Positions 27,021-36,634 are shown, counted from the first letter of the stretch. The stretch is DNA of 64,000 bases from Methanoregula sp. (GCA_026625165.1 CP112999.1:186001-250000), one strand, 5' to 3'. Program-made: numbers and translations. Notes: a model not told the origin generated them from the sequence alone.

Positions 27021-27782
27021 TCACTCATTGAATTTGTTGTACAAACGGTTTGCGACGAGCTGGAAGATCAAAATAAAGGTGCACAGCATCGCAATATCGA
27101 TAAACGGGTTGAAGTGCGTATCTCCCAGATATGCAGCACGGATAAGATCATTCCCGTACGTAAGCGGGGAAAAGAACCCGGCAACCTGCCCGATGGAAGG
27201 GATGGACTCTAACGGGATGAAGACGCCGGATATGAATATCAGGGGAAGCCTGACCATGTTCAGCATGGACATGATATCCCCGGGGCTCTCTGTCGGGTAT
27301 GCTGCAAACAGGGTTCCCATCGTCGCAAAGCAGAAGGAAGTCAGGACGATTCCGGATACAAGCGGAATGATGCTTATGGGAAAAGCCTCAAAGATGAGCA
27401 GGCCGGCAATGAGCGGGATGAATCCGATACAGATACTGTAGAAAAAACCACTCATGCTCTCGCCAAGCACTATTGCATGCAGGGAAACGGGTGCAGATAC
27501 AAGCCGGTCAAATGTCTTCATCCGCCGTTCGATAGGGATTGATACCGGTTCGATAGACGATGATGAGAAGAGGATCGTGATCGCGATAAGCCCCGGGATC
27601 ATGACAGATGGCTCCGCTGGTTTTCCAACGGCAAATGCAAGGAACATGAAAAGGGGGAAGAGTGCACCTGAGACGATGATATTTGGCTTGAAGTAATAGA
27701 TCGCAATATCTTTTTTTGCAATTGCCCATGCGGCGTTAAGTTCCGCATAGAGCTGCCCGTGCAGGTGAGCCGGATCAGTCAA
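27021..27782 (-). CDS. ABC-2 type transporter permease
   Basis: A 253-residue membrane protein with six helices and ABC-2 features (KKDIAIYYFKPNIIVSGALFPLFMFLAF, IPIERRMKTFDRLVSAPVSLHAIVLGES, LPLIFISGVFIPLESIPSIGQ). The apparent start is TTG at 27782, overlapping the stop of the ATPase gene by eight bases; no ATG offers a full-length product. It is clearly paralogous to the permease at 48034-48783 and works with the ATPase immediately upstream. Substrate unknown. Confidence 0.88.
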   Translation of the reverse strand: MTDPAHLHGQLYAELNAAWAIAKKDIAIYYFKPNIIVSGALFPLFMFLAFAVGKPAEPSVMIPGLIAITILFSSSSIEPVSIPIERRMKTFDRLVSAPVSLHAIVLGESMSGFFYSICIGFIPLIAGLLIFEAFPISIIPLVSGIVLTSFCFATMGTLFAAYPTESPGDIMSMLNMVRLPLIFISGVFIPLESIPSIGQVAGFFSPLTYGNDLIRAAYLGDTHFNPFIDIAMLCTFILIFQLVANRLYNKFNE

Positions 27783-28731
27783 CGGTGCTCACCCCTTTTG
27801 TCCTGATATCAAGTCCTGTCAGTTTGATGAAAACGTCTTCAAGGCTCGGGCCGTATGTGGTCATGCTTAGTACCCTGCAGTTATGGTCCTTTGCATACTC
27901 CATCATGGCTGCGATCACTTCGGCCGGGTCTTCCGTAAAAAGCCGGTACTTGTCCCCCTCTTTCCTGACTTCGCTTACCATCGGGATCTGTTTTAACTCA
28001 TCCAACCGGCGGGGATCTGACGGATCGAATGCCACCTCGATCGACTGGGCGCTCTGGATTGTCTTTTTTAACCGTTCCGGAGAATCTATTGCGGCGATGC
28101 GCCCCCGGTTGATGATCGCAACACGATCACAGGTCAGGTTTGCCTCTTCAATATTATGGGTTGTAAGAAATACCGTGACCCCTTTTGCATTGAGATCGCG
28201 GATCACTTGCCGTATGATAAGGTTGCTCTGCACGTCAAGTCCGGATGTGGGCTCATCAAGAAACAGGAGCCGGGGATTGTTGATAAGCCCCATGGCAAGG
28301 GTGAGCCTGCGCTTCATCCCTTTTGAAAAGCCGTGGACTTTGTCATTTCGTCGCTCCCACAGCCCGAAGAGTTCGAGAAGTTCTTTTCCCCGGACTTCGC
28401 GCTCTTTTTTTGCCACGGTGTAGAGTTCGGCAGCAAACATCAGGTTCTGCCATGCGCTGAGATCATCGTAGATGTTCGATGTTTCGTGCACAATACCCAT
28501 CTGTTTGCGGGCGGCGGTTGTCTCCTCTATGATGTCGTCTCCAAAAATTTTTGCAGTCCCTCCGGTGGGTTTGCTGATCCCGGTCAGGATGCGGATGGTT
28601 GTGGTCTTTCCCGCACCGTTAGGACCGAGAAAACCGAAAGTCTCACCCTCTGACACTGAAAAATTAACGTCGTCCAATGCGGTCAGGGTACCAAATTTTT
28701 TAAAAATATGGGCGACCTCGATCGCATGCAT
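27775..28731 (-). CDS. ABC transporter ATP-binding protein
   Basis: A 318-residue ATPase with Walker A GPNGAGKTT, signature FSKGMKRRLT, Walker B LLFLDEPTSG and TTHNIEEANL. The signature Lys in place of Gly is shared with the paralogue at 47120. A C-terminal domain (VAFDPSDPRRLDELKQIP) resembles the regulatory extension of such exporters. It forms an operon with the downstream permease. Start ATG 28731 lies in a repeated GGTACCATG context. Confidence 0.92.
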   Translation of the reverse strand: MHAIEVAHIFKKFGTLTALDDVNFSVSEGETFGFLGPNGAGKTTTIRILTGISKPTGGTAKIFGDDIIEETTAARKQMGIVHETSNIYDDLSAWQNLMFAAELYTVAKKEREVRGKELLELFGLWERRNDKVHGFSKGMKRRLTLAMGLINNPRLLFLDEPTSGLDVQSNLIIRQVIRDLNAKGVTVFLTTHNIEEANLTCDRVAIINRGRIAAIDSPERLKKTIQSAQSIEVAFDPSDPRRLDELKQIPMVSEVRKEGDKYRLFTEDPAEVIAAMMEYAKDHNCRVLSMTTYGPSLEDVFIKLTGLDIRTKGVSTVD

Positions 28732-28875
28732 GGTACCATGGTACTACAGGTATTGGATTTAAAAGATACATTCCGGACTAATCCGGAGAAATATTTTATT
28801 AAAAGACCCGGGTGACAGGATACGGCCACCCGGTTTTGTGTTTTAAAAAGGCAATCAATAAGAAGACAATTATCT

Positions 28876-29598
28876 TCACACCCGGTATTGAGAATTCCGG
28901 AACCTGACCAGTTCATCGCAGAACTCTCCCAGGTATTCTTCCATAGAGAGGCTCCCCTCCTCAAAAACGCAGTCTTCTTCTTCGACTATCCTGTTGATCA
29001 TGTCCCGGGTGGGAAGAATGAGGTCAATTGGCACCCCGGCTTCTTTTGATCCCCGGATAAGTGCCTCACGGAAGATGCCCAGGCAATACCCTATCCTGTA
29101 CTTGTAGACATGCCGGGTCTTGTCAAGGTATGCCGCGACCCGCTCCGTTTCAATTCTGAGAAAATCCTCAAGGACTTGTTTGTCTTTGCATTTCCCGAGC
29201 ATGTACCTGTAATGGGCAAACGGGTACATCTCTTCGAGTTCGGCAGGGACAATCCCGCAGGTCCCAAAGACCACAATATGGTACTGCGAAGGGTCAAAGA
29301 CCTGCGAGATTACCATCCTGATGAGCTGGTGGCTGGGGCTCGCACTGTACGGTTTCCGGACCGCACAGGGCAAAAAGATCGCAATGTCGCGGGGTGTAAC
29401 GTCATATTTGTCGATGATATACCGGTATGACTTTTCAAACTCCTTTAAGTAAAAAGGCGGACCTGTCAGGAAATCCTTCTGGCCGGTCTTTGACCCCGCC
29501 GGGTCCTCATTTTCACCCATGGATATGCATATCTGGTCGGTTCCAGAATAAAAGAAATAACCGTTCGTACCAGCCCCCAAAGGCTGGCGGGGCGTCAT
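28876..29598 (-). CDS. ArcS-like (DUF5591) stand-alone domain protein
   Basis: A 240-residue protein with the core pattern of the archaeosine synthase (ArcS) catalytic domain: IFLPCAVRKPYSASPSHQLI, then VFGTCGIVPAELEEMYPFAHYRYM. In ArcS this domain acts on preQ0-modified tRNA; here the domain stands alone without the PUA and tRNA-ribosyltransferase-like parts. A role in tRNA modification is likely but not certain. ATG at 29598 follows an AAAGGGA sequence; ATG at 29520 is an alternative start that removes a poorly conserved N-terminus. Confidence 0.75.
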   Translation of the reverse strand: MTPRQPLGAGTNGYFFYSGTDQICISMGENEDPAGSKTGQKDFLTGPPFYLKEFEKSYRYIIDKYDVTPRDIAIFLPCAVRKPYSASPSHQLIRMVISQVFDPSQYHIVVFGTCGIVPAELEEMYPFAHYRYMLGKCKDKQVLEDFLRIETERVAAYLDKTRHVYKYRIGYCLGIFREALIRGSKEAGVPIDLILPTRDMINRIVEEEDCVFEEGSLSMEEYLGEFCDELVRFRNSQYRV

Positions 29599-29627
29599 AT
29601 GTCCCTTTGGTTCCGGGTGCTTGTCAA

Positions 29628-29840
29628 TTATCCATTATCCCCGCCGTGAGCGGCAGAGCGATAACCCGGGCGCTGTACTTGGATGTTCGATCCGTCCGCA
29701 CGCCCCTGTGTCCCCGTCAATATTCTGACCATCGCAATTCCAAAAAAAAAATTCAAAAAGATAATCGCAAACATAAAACAGAGTTTTCCTGTTACAAAGA
29801 CGTGGAACAACGTCGGGGCAAAAATTGCCCGGAGCATCAC
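29628..29840 (-). CDS. possible small membrane protein
   Basis: A 70-codon frame beginning GTG-ATG, with CAGGA seven bases upstream and one strongly hydrophobic segment (about residues 8-39, including FMFAIIFLNFFFGIAM). No family is recognised. It occupies most of the gap between genes at 29598 and 29954 on the same strand, but similar hydrophobic frames can arise by chance in this region. Confidence 0.25.
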   Translation of the reverse strand: MMLRAIFAPTLFHVFVTGKLCFMFAIIFLNFFFGIAMVRILTGTQGRADGSNIQVQRPGYRSAAHGGDNG

Positions 29841-29953
29841 GCTGCATTCCTGAAATTACACGCATCTGCCGGATTATTACCGTTCCTTAACCCGGATCAG
29901 TAATACGACAGTCCCGTGGAAATATTCCAAGATAAAAAAGAATCGGATGGCAG

Positions 29954-30832
29954 TCAGCGGTTTACCATCCACTCCCTCAGGCGAAGCCCGTTTACGACAA
30001 GGACAAAGCCCCCCAGCAGCGCAAGCACACCCACCACCTCGACCAGAAAAAAGGCCCCGGCAGCGGGCATTTCCATTACAAAAAACGCCAGTATAAAAGA
30101 AAGGATGCCGATAACAAGCCGGCTGAAAAATCCCTCAGGGACGGCAGCCCTGCCTTTTGCCACGCGGCTAATGAGGATAATGGCGCTCGCGCACGACCAT
30201 ACAGCAAGGGTGACAAGAATAAAGGTGCTCCAGATAAACGGGGGAAGGTACCATGATACCACGCCAATAGCGAATATGCAAAGACCCTGTCCGATCCCTT
30301 CGACCGGTACCAGCCCCTGGGATCGGATCCCAGAATATATTATTCCTGATCCAAGCCCAACGAGCGCAAGAGGTATTGCATAATGGACAATTCCTGAAAA
30401 AAATACCAGTGGGTCCAGCAGAATAAAAACTGCCACCGAAAGGCAGGAAAGCCCTATGAGGACCTGGCGTTGCCATGATACCTGCTGTTCCTCAAGAATC
30501 GTCCTGGTATTTTCGTCATTTTTGCTCCGGGCATGGTGGATGAGGGTGCTGCAGGTGTGCGCGATCATCAGCAGGAGGGGCGCATCGTCTATGAGGTGCA
30601 TCAGGGGGTGTGCGGCCGGATCATAACGGTCGAGGTGCACCCGCCATTCAGTCTCCGTCTCATGCACATGGTACTGCCCTTTCCGGTAACTGGCAATTGT
30701 CCCGGGGGTTGGAATATTGAGCGAGGACCATTTCCAGCCGGCATCCAGTGGCTCAGTCACCGATTCCTTGTCTGCGACGACCTCCCAGACACCCTGGTGC
30801 AATGGCGCGAGAAGATCGTCAAGCCTGGTCAT
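29954..30832 (-). CDS. membrane protein with C-terminal HdeD-like (DUF308) region
   Basis: A 292-residue protein. The first 120 residues are soluble (EVVADKESVTEPLDAGWKW, YHVHETETEWRVHLDRYDP). Six membrane helices then follow from about 127 to 282, in pairs as in HdeD-type DUF308 proteins. The soluble domain has no recognised family. It is monocistronic and divergent from the PH-like protein gene at 30984, so the 150 bases between them hold both promoters. Function unknown. Confidence 0.65.
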   Translation of the reverse strand: MTRLDDLLAPLHQGVWEVVADKESVTEPLDAGWKWSSLNIPTPGTIASYRKGQYHVHETETEWRVHLDRYDPAAHPLMHLIDDAPLLLMIAHTCSTLIHHARSKNDENTRTILEEQQVSWQRQVLIGLSCLSVAVFILLDPLVFFSGIVHYAIPLALVGLGSGIIYSGIRSQGLVPVEGIGQGLCIFAIGVVSWYLPPFIWSTFILVTLAVWSCASAIILISRVAKGRAAVPEGFFSRLVIGILSFILAFFVMEMPAAGAFFLVEVVGVLALLGGFVLVVNGLRLREWMVNR

Positions 30833-30983
30833 GAAACCCCCCTTAAAACATTAACAGGAATTTGTCCCGCATATATAAATGTGCCCTCATTTCCGCACGA
30901 ATGGTACAGGAAATTTGAGCCAGAAATCGACCTGTAAAGCATATCTTGTACGACAACCCAGAGATTAGAAGAGAAGTGGCAGC

Positions 30984-32477
30984 ATGGGCGACCTCTACGT
31001 GAACAGTGGCGAATCATTTATCCGGACAACCGGCAGGGTCAGTGTGAACCTTGCCCTGTACGACATGATACTCACCACCCGGCACCTGATCCTTGTTGAC
31101 AACACGTATGCCCGGTTCGAACCGCAGATGATACCGATCCTGACCATATTGTCGGTGACTGCAGGAAAGGTTGCAACTGGCGAGCCGGTCATTACGCTAT
31201 CTTTTACCGCGACAGGCAGCACCGGAAACCCCGCCCCGATGAACCTCCTCTTCACGCAAGAGCCCGGTGAAAAGAGGAAGCGGGAACGCGACGAGTGGAT
31301 AAGACTACTCATCGACCATATCGTTTCGGCACGCCAGCAGACTGCCATTGCCACCGCGCCTGCTCACCAGGAACGGGAACGCCTGCCCAAAGGTGCAATC
31401 CCGCGCCCGATCGAACCCGCTTTCCCCCATAAAACCCCCGCCGGACCCGACCCGGTTCTATCAGAAATTGTCATCCTCCCCGATGAAGTCGAATCACCGC
31501 CCGTTGAAGTGGACATTCCCCTCTCATCACCTGCCAAAACCATTCCGGTTCATGAAGAGGTCCCGGACTCTGTGGAAGCGCAGGAACAAGCCCGGTCAAG
31601 AGAAATTCATGAGCCCGCGGCAGTAAAAGCGTCACCGGACTCCGGTAAGGAAAAGAGCAGAATCCCGATCCCGTCCGTTTCGGAAATTAAAGCGCCGCAG
31701 GAGCCTTCCGGAGGAGAGCAGGCATCACAGAGTTCTTTTGCCCTTGCCGTGCAGGCAGCAATAAAGTCCCTTGGCGCCCCCCATGGAAGAACTGTGTCCC
31801 GGGACACCGGAACCCCGCAGATTACGGTACCGGCAGAACCGGTCATCAGCTTAAAAGAAGAAACCGGGACCGGTGTCACGCCCGCATTGGCGATTGATGA
31901 ACCCGGGGCAACGAGGCAACAACCCGATACAACAACAGAAACAGGAACGGTACAGCAGGTCCCCGCGCCTCCCCTGCCTCCCCCCGGGCCCCGGCCCGGG
32001 TGGCGCACGGCAATTGTGGTCGGTGCACTTGTCATCATTATTCTCGCTGTTGCTGGTGGAACGTTCCTCTTTGCAAAGGACAGGCCGGCAACAAGCGGGA
32101 TCCCCCAAATACAGGTGGTGACTACGGCTCCTGCGCTTCCGGAAACACCTGCCCCGGTATTGATTCCCGGCAATGGCGTCTGGGTCCGTGTGCAGTACAA
32201 CGGGAGTTTTATCGGGTATGTCGGCAACCCGGGGTCACTGCAGCACGTAGGTGGTTCCGGTGACCGGTTCTATTACATCCCGAAAAGCGACAGCCTTGTG
32301 CAGGCAACGTTCAAGAAGCAGGACAATTCAGGAAGCACTCTTGCCATCGGGATTTACCGGAACGGGGAGATGGTGTTCCATCGCTCAACAAGAGCCCCGG
32401 GAGGGGAGGTACAGTTTCTTATCGATCCGATGACCGGAAATCCCCCCGGTATCAATGCCACTTCTGCAATGAAGTGA
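30984..32477 (+). CDS. anchored protein: PH-like domain, Pro-rich linker, one membrane helix
   Basis: A 497-residue protein. Residues 1-110 resemble a PH-like domain (YDMILTTRHLILVDNTYARFEPQMIPILTI). Residues 115-325 are a low-complexity linker rich in Pro, Glu and Ala. One membrane segment (about 335-358, TAIVVGALVIIILAVAGGTFLFA) follows. The extracellular C-terminal domain of about 110 residues contains WVRVQYNGSFIGYVGNPG. The topology suggests a cytosolic lipid- or protein-binding head joined to an outer beta domain. No enzymatic motif is visible. Confidence 0.75.
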   Translation: MGDLYVNSGESFIRTTGRVSVNLALYDMILTTRHLILVDNTYARFEPQMIPILTILSVTAGKVATGEPVITLSFTATGSTGNPAPMNLLFTQEPGEKRKRERDEWIRLLIDHIVSARQQTAIATAPAHQERERLPKGAIPRPIEPAFPHKTPAGPDPVLSEIVILPDEVESPPVEVDIPLSSPAKTIPVHEEVPDSVEAQEQARSREIHEPAAVKASPDSGKEKSRIPIPSVSEIKAPQEPSGGEQASQSSFALAVQAAIKSLGAPHGRTVSRDTGTPQITVPAEPVISLKEETGTGVTPALAIDEPGATRQQPDTTTETGTVQQVPAPPLPPPGPRPGWRTAIVVGALVIIILAVAGGTFLFAKDRPATSGIPQIQVVTTAPALPETPAPVLIPGNGVWVRVQYNGSFIGYVGNPGSLQHVGGSGDRFYYIPKSDSLVQATFKKQDNSGSTLAIGIYRNGEMVFHRSTRAPGGEVQFLIDPMTGNPPGINATSAMK

Positions 32478-32499
32478 ATTGCTCCTGCGTTCGTGCCCG

Positions 32500-34395
32500 T
32501 TAATGTTTCGGGAAACCTTTGAGTACAAGGCTCTCCTTAATCTCGTCAAGGATGGCCGTGTCATCGATTGTCGCGGGCACATTATACGGCACACCGTCAG
32601 CGATCTTCCTGATGGTGCCCCGCAGGATCTTGCCAGACCTCGTCTTGGGTAACCTTTTTACGACAAGCACCTCCTTAAACGAGGCAATTGGGCCGATCCG
32701 CTCGCGCACCATCCTGACGAGCTCACGTTCGAGCTCATCGGGTTTGCGCTCCTTTCCCGCCTTGAGAACCACAAATCCGACCGGCACCTCCGCCTTGATC
32801 GGGTCGTGAACTCCGCTGACCGCACATTCCGCCACGTCGGGATGGGATGCGAGCACCTCCTCCATCGCGCCGGTCGAGAGCCGGTGACCGGCGACATTGA
32901 TGATGTCGTCTGTCCTGCCCATGATCCAGAGATAGCCGTCCGCATCGATATATCCGGCATCGGCAGTGAAATAGAAGCCCTCGTAGATCGAGAAATACGT
33001 CCTGACAAAGTCCTCATCGGCACAAAAGAGCGTGGTCATGCATCCCGGGGGAAGCGGTGATTTTACCACGATGTTGCCCTGCTGCCCGGGCTCTGCCGGT
33101 TTCCCGTCCATGTCCATCACCCCGATATCATAACCCGGTACCGGTTTTGTGCAGGAACCGGGTTTTACCGGGAACAGCCCGAGCCCGGCACAGTTTGCCC
33201 CGATTGCCCAGCCGGTCTCAGTCTGCCACCAGTGATCGATGACCGGCACTTTCAGCTGCTGTTCTGCCCAGCGCAGTGTGTCGGGATCACACCGTTCACC
33301 GGCTAAAAAGAGCATCCGGAATTTCGAAAGGTCGTACTTTTTTACGTACTTCCCTTCGGGGTCTTCCCTGCGGATTGCCCGGAATGCTGTCGGTGCGCAG
33401 AAAAGAACGGAAACGTTGTGCTGTTCGATGACCCGCCAGAACGCACCCGGGTCAGGCGTGCCTATGGACTTGCCCTCGTAAAGGATTGTGGTGCAGCCAT
33501 AGAACAGCGGGGCGTAGACGATATAGGAATGCCCCACAACCCAGCCGATATCTGACGCAGCCCAGTACACTTCGCCGGGCGACATCCCGTAGATCGCGCT
33601 CATGCTCCAGTTCAGGGCAACAAGGTGCCCGCCGTTATCACGGAGTACACCCTTGGGTTTTCCGGTGGTGCCGGAGGTGTACAGGATGTAGAGCGGATCG
33701 GTCGCAGCGACAGGAACGCACGGGTGAGGCTCCGAGTCCATGATCTCCGTCCATTCATGGTCCCTCCCTGCGATCAGGTCAACGCGCCCACGGGGGCGCT
33801 GGACGATGACGCAGGCATCGGGTTTATGGGTGCACATCCGGATTGCCTCATCAAGGAGCGGTTTGTAGGGGATGATCCGTTTTACCTCGATCCCGCAGGA
33901 TGTTGAGATTATGATCTTTGGACGTGCATCTTCGATACGGGTGGCGAGCTCCCGCGATGCAAATCCCCCAAAGACGACCGAATGGATTGCACCGAGCCGG
34001 GCGCAGGCGAGCATCGCGATCACGGCCTCCGGGACCATGGGCATATATATGATGACCCGGTCGCCTTTCCGTAACCCGAGCCGCACGAGCCCCCCGGCAC
34101 AACGGGCGACAAGGTCCCGGAGCTCGCGGTAGCTGTATTTTTTAACCGTTTTTGTCACCGGGCTGTCGTAGATAAGTGCGAGCTGGTCCGCCCGCCCGTT
34201 TTCGACATGGCGGTCAAGGGCGTTATAACAGGTGTTGACCACCCCGCCTTCAAACCACCGGTAGAATGGCGGGTTATCCGCGTTGAGCACCCGGTCCCAT
34301 TTTCTTTCCCACCGGACTGCCTGTGCAGCTTCTCCCCAGAATTGTTCCGGCTCTTCGATCGATTGCCGGTAGACTTCATTATACCCTTTACCCAT
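32500..34395 (-). CDS. AMP-forming acetyl/propionyl-CoA synthetase
   Basis: A 631-residue acyl-CoA synthetase that activates acetate or propionate with ATP and CoA. Motifs are YTSGTTGKPKG (P-loop), WAASDIGWVVGHSYIVYAPL, DHWWQTETGWAI, and the C-terminal catalytic lysine in PKTRSGKILRG. The WAASDIGWVVGHSY stretch and overall pattern are closer to propionyl-CoA synthetase (PrpE/ACSS3) than to classical Acs, so substrate preference is uncertain. ATG at 34395 gives the standard start; the upstream GTG region adds nothing conserved. In a methanogen it would feed acetyl-CoA to the por-encoded enzyme. Confidence 0.9.
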   Translation of the reverse strand: MGKGYNEVYRQSIEEPEQFWGEAAQAVRWERKWDRVLNADNPPFYRWFEGGVVNTCYNALDRHVENGRADQLALIYDSPVTKTVKKYSYRELRDLVARCAGGLVRLGLRKGDRVIIYMPMVPEAVIAMLACARLGAIHSVVFGGFASRELATRIEDARPKIIISTSCGIEVKRIIPYKPLLDEAIRMCTHKPDACVIVQRPRGRVDLIAGRDHEWTEIMDSEPHPCVPVAATDPLYILYTSGTTGKPKGVLRDNGGHLVALNWSMSAIYGMSPGEVYWAASDIGWVVGHSYIVYAPLFYGCTTILYEGKSIGTPDPGAFWRVIEQHNVSVLFCAPTAFRAIRREDPEGKYVKKYDLSKFRMLFLAGERCDPDTLRWAEQQLKVPVIDHWWQTETGWAIGANCAGLGLFPVKPGSCTKPVPGYDIGVMDMDGKPAEPGQQGNIVVKSPLPPGCMTTLFCADEDFVRTYFSIYEGFYFTADAGYIDADGYLWIMGRTDDIINVAGHRLSTGAMEEVLASHPDVAECAVSGVHDPIKAEVPVGFVVLKAGKERKPDELERELVRMVRERIGPIASFKEVLVVKRLPKTRSGKILRGTIRKIADGVPYNVPATIDDTAILDEIKESLVLKGFPKH

Positions 34396-34704
34396 GGAAC
34401 ATGCTCTCCTCAACGCCTTCTTTTAACGAAGGATCGCAGGGCTCATAGATTTTTCTTTGTGTATCCGATACAGTGGGGGGAATCGCCCACCATCCGAAGG
34501 CAACGGCCCGGGGAATGCCCGGCACAGAGGCGGCGGAATACGAAAGCGGCATCAAACCGGTCAAAATACCACGGAAAACAAGGGTTTCTATATATACCTC
34601 AACAGTGCAATTTCCCATAACCGTATTCAGAAGGTCCAAAGCGTCAGGTCCGGTTTTTTTCACGGACATCTATACGCCGGAATCTCGTGCGGATGAGGGG
34701 GAAA
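34396..34704. other. intergenic region upstream of acyl-CoA synthetase and triple-PAS gene
   Basis: About 310 bases. CTATATATAC at about 34588-34597 can act as a TATA box in either direction, giving the synthetase gene a leader of roughly 170 bases. Small hairpins (CCTTC/GAAGG and GTGGG/CCCAC) lie in that leader. A minus-strand frame of 93 codons overlaps the synthetase start but has no support. Confidence 0.45.
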
Positions 34705-36078
34705 ATGCCAGGTATAAACAAGGAAACGGGATGTATCGAATCGGCAGTGATTGAAAATGCGCTTGTCATGATCATTGTCCTTCAACGGCACGGGGTTGTT
34801 ACCGCATGGAACCATGCTGCCGAAAAGATTACCGGGTACACTTCCGATGAAGTGATCGGAAGTTCCGACGTATGGAAACTCCTCTACCCTGATACAAAAT
34901 ACCGCGGCGAGGTCACTAAAAAAATCACAAGCAATCTTGCAGCCCGCAATTATTTTGAAGACCTTGAAACGACGATACGCACAAAATCCGGTGAGAAGCG
35001 CATCATAAGGTGGAACACCAATGAGGTAACTGGAAAAGATGGTAAATACCAGATCGTCACCATCGGCCTTGACATCACCCGGACCAGGGAACTGGATGAA
35101 TTCCGGGAGAGCATAATTGAAAATGCCAACGTCCTGATATCGGTCCTTGACCGGAAAGGCAATGTACTTGTCTGGAACCAGGCGGCAGAGAAAATTACGG
35201 GATATTCGCGGGACGAAGTGATCGGGAAGCGGGACATTTGGAAACAGCTGTATCCCGATCCTGATTACCGGCGCACAATCACGACATGGATCAGCAGTAT
35301 TATCAAAGAACGCAGGGTTTTTGAAAATCTTGATACGACCATCACCACAAAAGCGGGCGAGAAGCGCATTATAAGGTGGAACACACGGGAGATAAATGCA
35401 GGTGCACAGGCCCGTGAGATCACGATAGGGCGGGACATCACCAGGCAGCGGGACCTTGACGCGTTCCAGGAGAGCGTGATCGAAAATGCAAACATCCTGA
35501 TCACGGTTCTGGATGCACAGGGAAATGTCCTTGTCTGGAACAAGGCTGCGGAAGCAATTACCGGGTATACCAAAGGGGAAGTCATTAAAAAACGGGACAT
35601 CTGGAAGCAGCTGTATCCCGATCCGGAATACCGGCAGGGTATTACCAGGCGGATAACAAAGATCATCAAAGAAGACCGGTACTTCGAGAACTTCGAAACC
35701 AAAATTGTCAATAAAAAGGGGATGGAAAGGATCCTCGCGTGGAATACACGGGAGATTGACGGTGGTACGCAGAAACGGGAGATCGCGATTGCACGGGACA
35801 TCACCGAACAGCGCAAGGCAGAACAGGCCCTCGTTGCCTATATCGGGGAGATGGCGATGCGTCTGAAACAGCCTGTTGAGATCGTAAGGGAGAACCTCGA
35901 GGATACGGTGAAGATGATACGGGGAGGAAAACTCAGCGAGGAAGAGATCTGCATTATCCTTGAGACACAAATCAGGAACTCAAGCCAGATCCTGACCAAT
36001 ATTGTCGACTTCCAGCAGGCGATTGCTGAAAAAGACGAACAGATCCCAGAAGCGTACCGGAAGTTTCTGGAAGAGTGA
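34705..36078 (+). CDS. soluble sensor with three tandem PAS domains
   Basis: A 457-residue cytosolic protein made of three closely similar PAS domains (about residues 10-130, 135-252 and 257-378), each with an AENAxVLI..LD..G.VLVWN.AAE.ITGY pattern and a GRDITRQR-type end. An 80-residue helical tail follows (VAYIGEMAMRLKQPVEIVRENLEDTVKMI). There is no histidine kinase, HATPase or GGDEF domain. ATG at 34705 has GAGGGGG just upstream; a GTG at 34687 and an ATG at 34693 are alternatives. It is followed four bases later by a DUF835-like gene, likely its output partner. Confidence 0.88.
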   Translation: MPGINKETGCIESAVIENALVMIIVLQRHGVVTAWNHAAEKITGYTSDEVIGSSDVWKLLYPDTKYRGEVTKKITSNLAARNYFEDLETTIRTKSGEKRIIRWNTNEVTGKDGKYQIVTIGLDITRTRELDEFRESIIENANVLISVLDRKGNVLVWNQAAEKITGYSRDEVIGKRDIWKQLYPDPDYRRTITTWISSIIKERRVFENLDTTITTKAGEKRIIRWNTREINAGAQAREITIGRDITRQRDLDAFQESVIENANILITVLDAQGNVLVWNKAAEAITGYTKGEVIKKRDIWKQLYPDPEYRQGITRRITKIIKEDRYFENFETKIVNKKGMERILAWNTREIDGGTQKREIAIARDITEQRKAEQALVAYIGEMAMRLKQPVEIVRENLEDTVKMIRGGKLSEEEICIILETQIRNSSQILTNIVDFQQAIAEKDEQIPEAYRKFLEE

Positions 36079-36082
36079 TGTA

Positions 36083-36634
36083 ATGCCCGCACTGTTTGTC
36101 AAGGAAGAACTGGAAAAAAACAAAATATTTCTGGTCCTTACGTCTCCCGCAAAGATCCGCGAGCGAAACATCGAGATCATCCGCGATGTTTCATCCATGG
36201 GCTACCATACGCTGGTGATCACGACAAATTTCCCTTACAGTGTCCTTGCCAAGCTCTACAAAGAGCATGGTATTGACCCGGCACAGGTCTCCTTTGTTGA
36301 TGCAGTAACCCGGAGTTCTTTGGGAAACGTTGAAAATATCCCCGGGGCAGTCCGGTATGTCAACAACCCGGCTAACCTGACAGACCTTGGCATTGCGGTC
36401 ACCGAGATGTTAAAAGAATTGTCTACAAGGAACGTCTGCATCCTCTTTGATTCGGTCAGCACCATGCTCATATACCTTTCCTCACCCAATATCTCAAAAT
36501 TCATACATTTTGTGACCAACAAACTCAGGCTATTGAATATATCAGGAATTTTCCTTGCAGCCGAGAAAGGGCTGGACCCCCAGCTCCTCAGCCAGCTCAC
36601 GACATTTGTGGATAACATCCTTGATACCGGGTGA
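36083..36634 (+). CDS. DUF835/RecA-like signalling partner protein
   Basis: A 183-residue protein of alpha/beta type: VLTSPAKIRERNIEIIRDVSSMGYHTLVITTNFPYSVLAKLYKEHG, later VCILFDSVSTMLIYLSS and ISGIFLAAEKGLDPQLLSQL. It resembles the DUF835-type or degenerate RecA-like proteins that accompany PAS sensors in methanogens. No Walker A lysine motif is present, so ATP hydrolysis is doubtful. It is directly downstream of the triple-PAS gene, presumably in the same transcript. Confidence 0.7.
   Translation: MPALFVKEELEKNKIFLVLTSPAKIRERNIEIIRDVSSMGYHTLVITTNFPYSVLAKLYKEHGIDPAQVSFVDAVTRSSLGNVENIPGAVRYVNNPANLTDLGIAVTEMLKELSTRNVCILFDSVSTMLIYLSSPNISKFIHFVTNKLRLLNISGIFLAAEKGLDPQLLSQLTTFVDNILDTG

Noticed and set aside
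29427..29903. 158-codon plus-strand frame
   Set aside because: It begins inside the antisense of the ArcS-like gene and has a low-complexity, unstructured translation.
34388..34669. 93-codon minus-strand frame upstream of the acyl-CoA synthetase as a leader gene
   Set aside because: It overlaps the synthetase start in another frame with no ribosome binding site or family support.
34660..35970. Long minus-strand open frame opposite the triple-PAS gene
   Set aside because: It is the complement of a repetitive, codon-biased gene; the translation shows the same repeat period as the PAS domains and no family resemblance.
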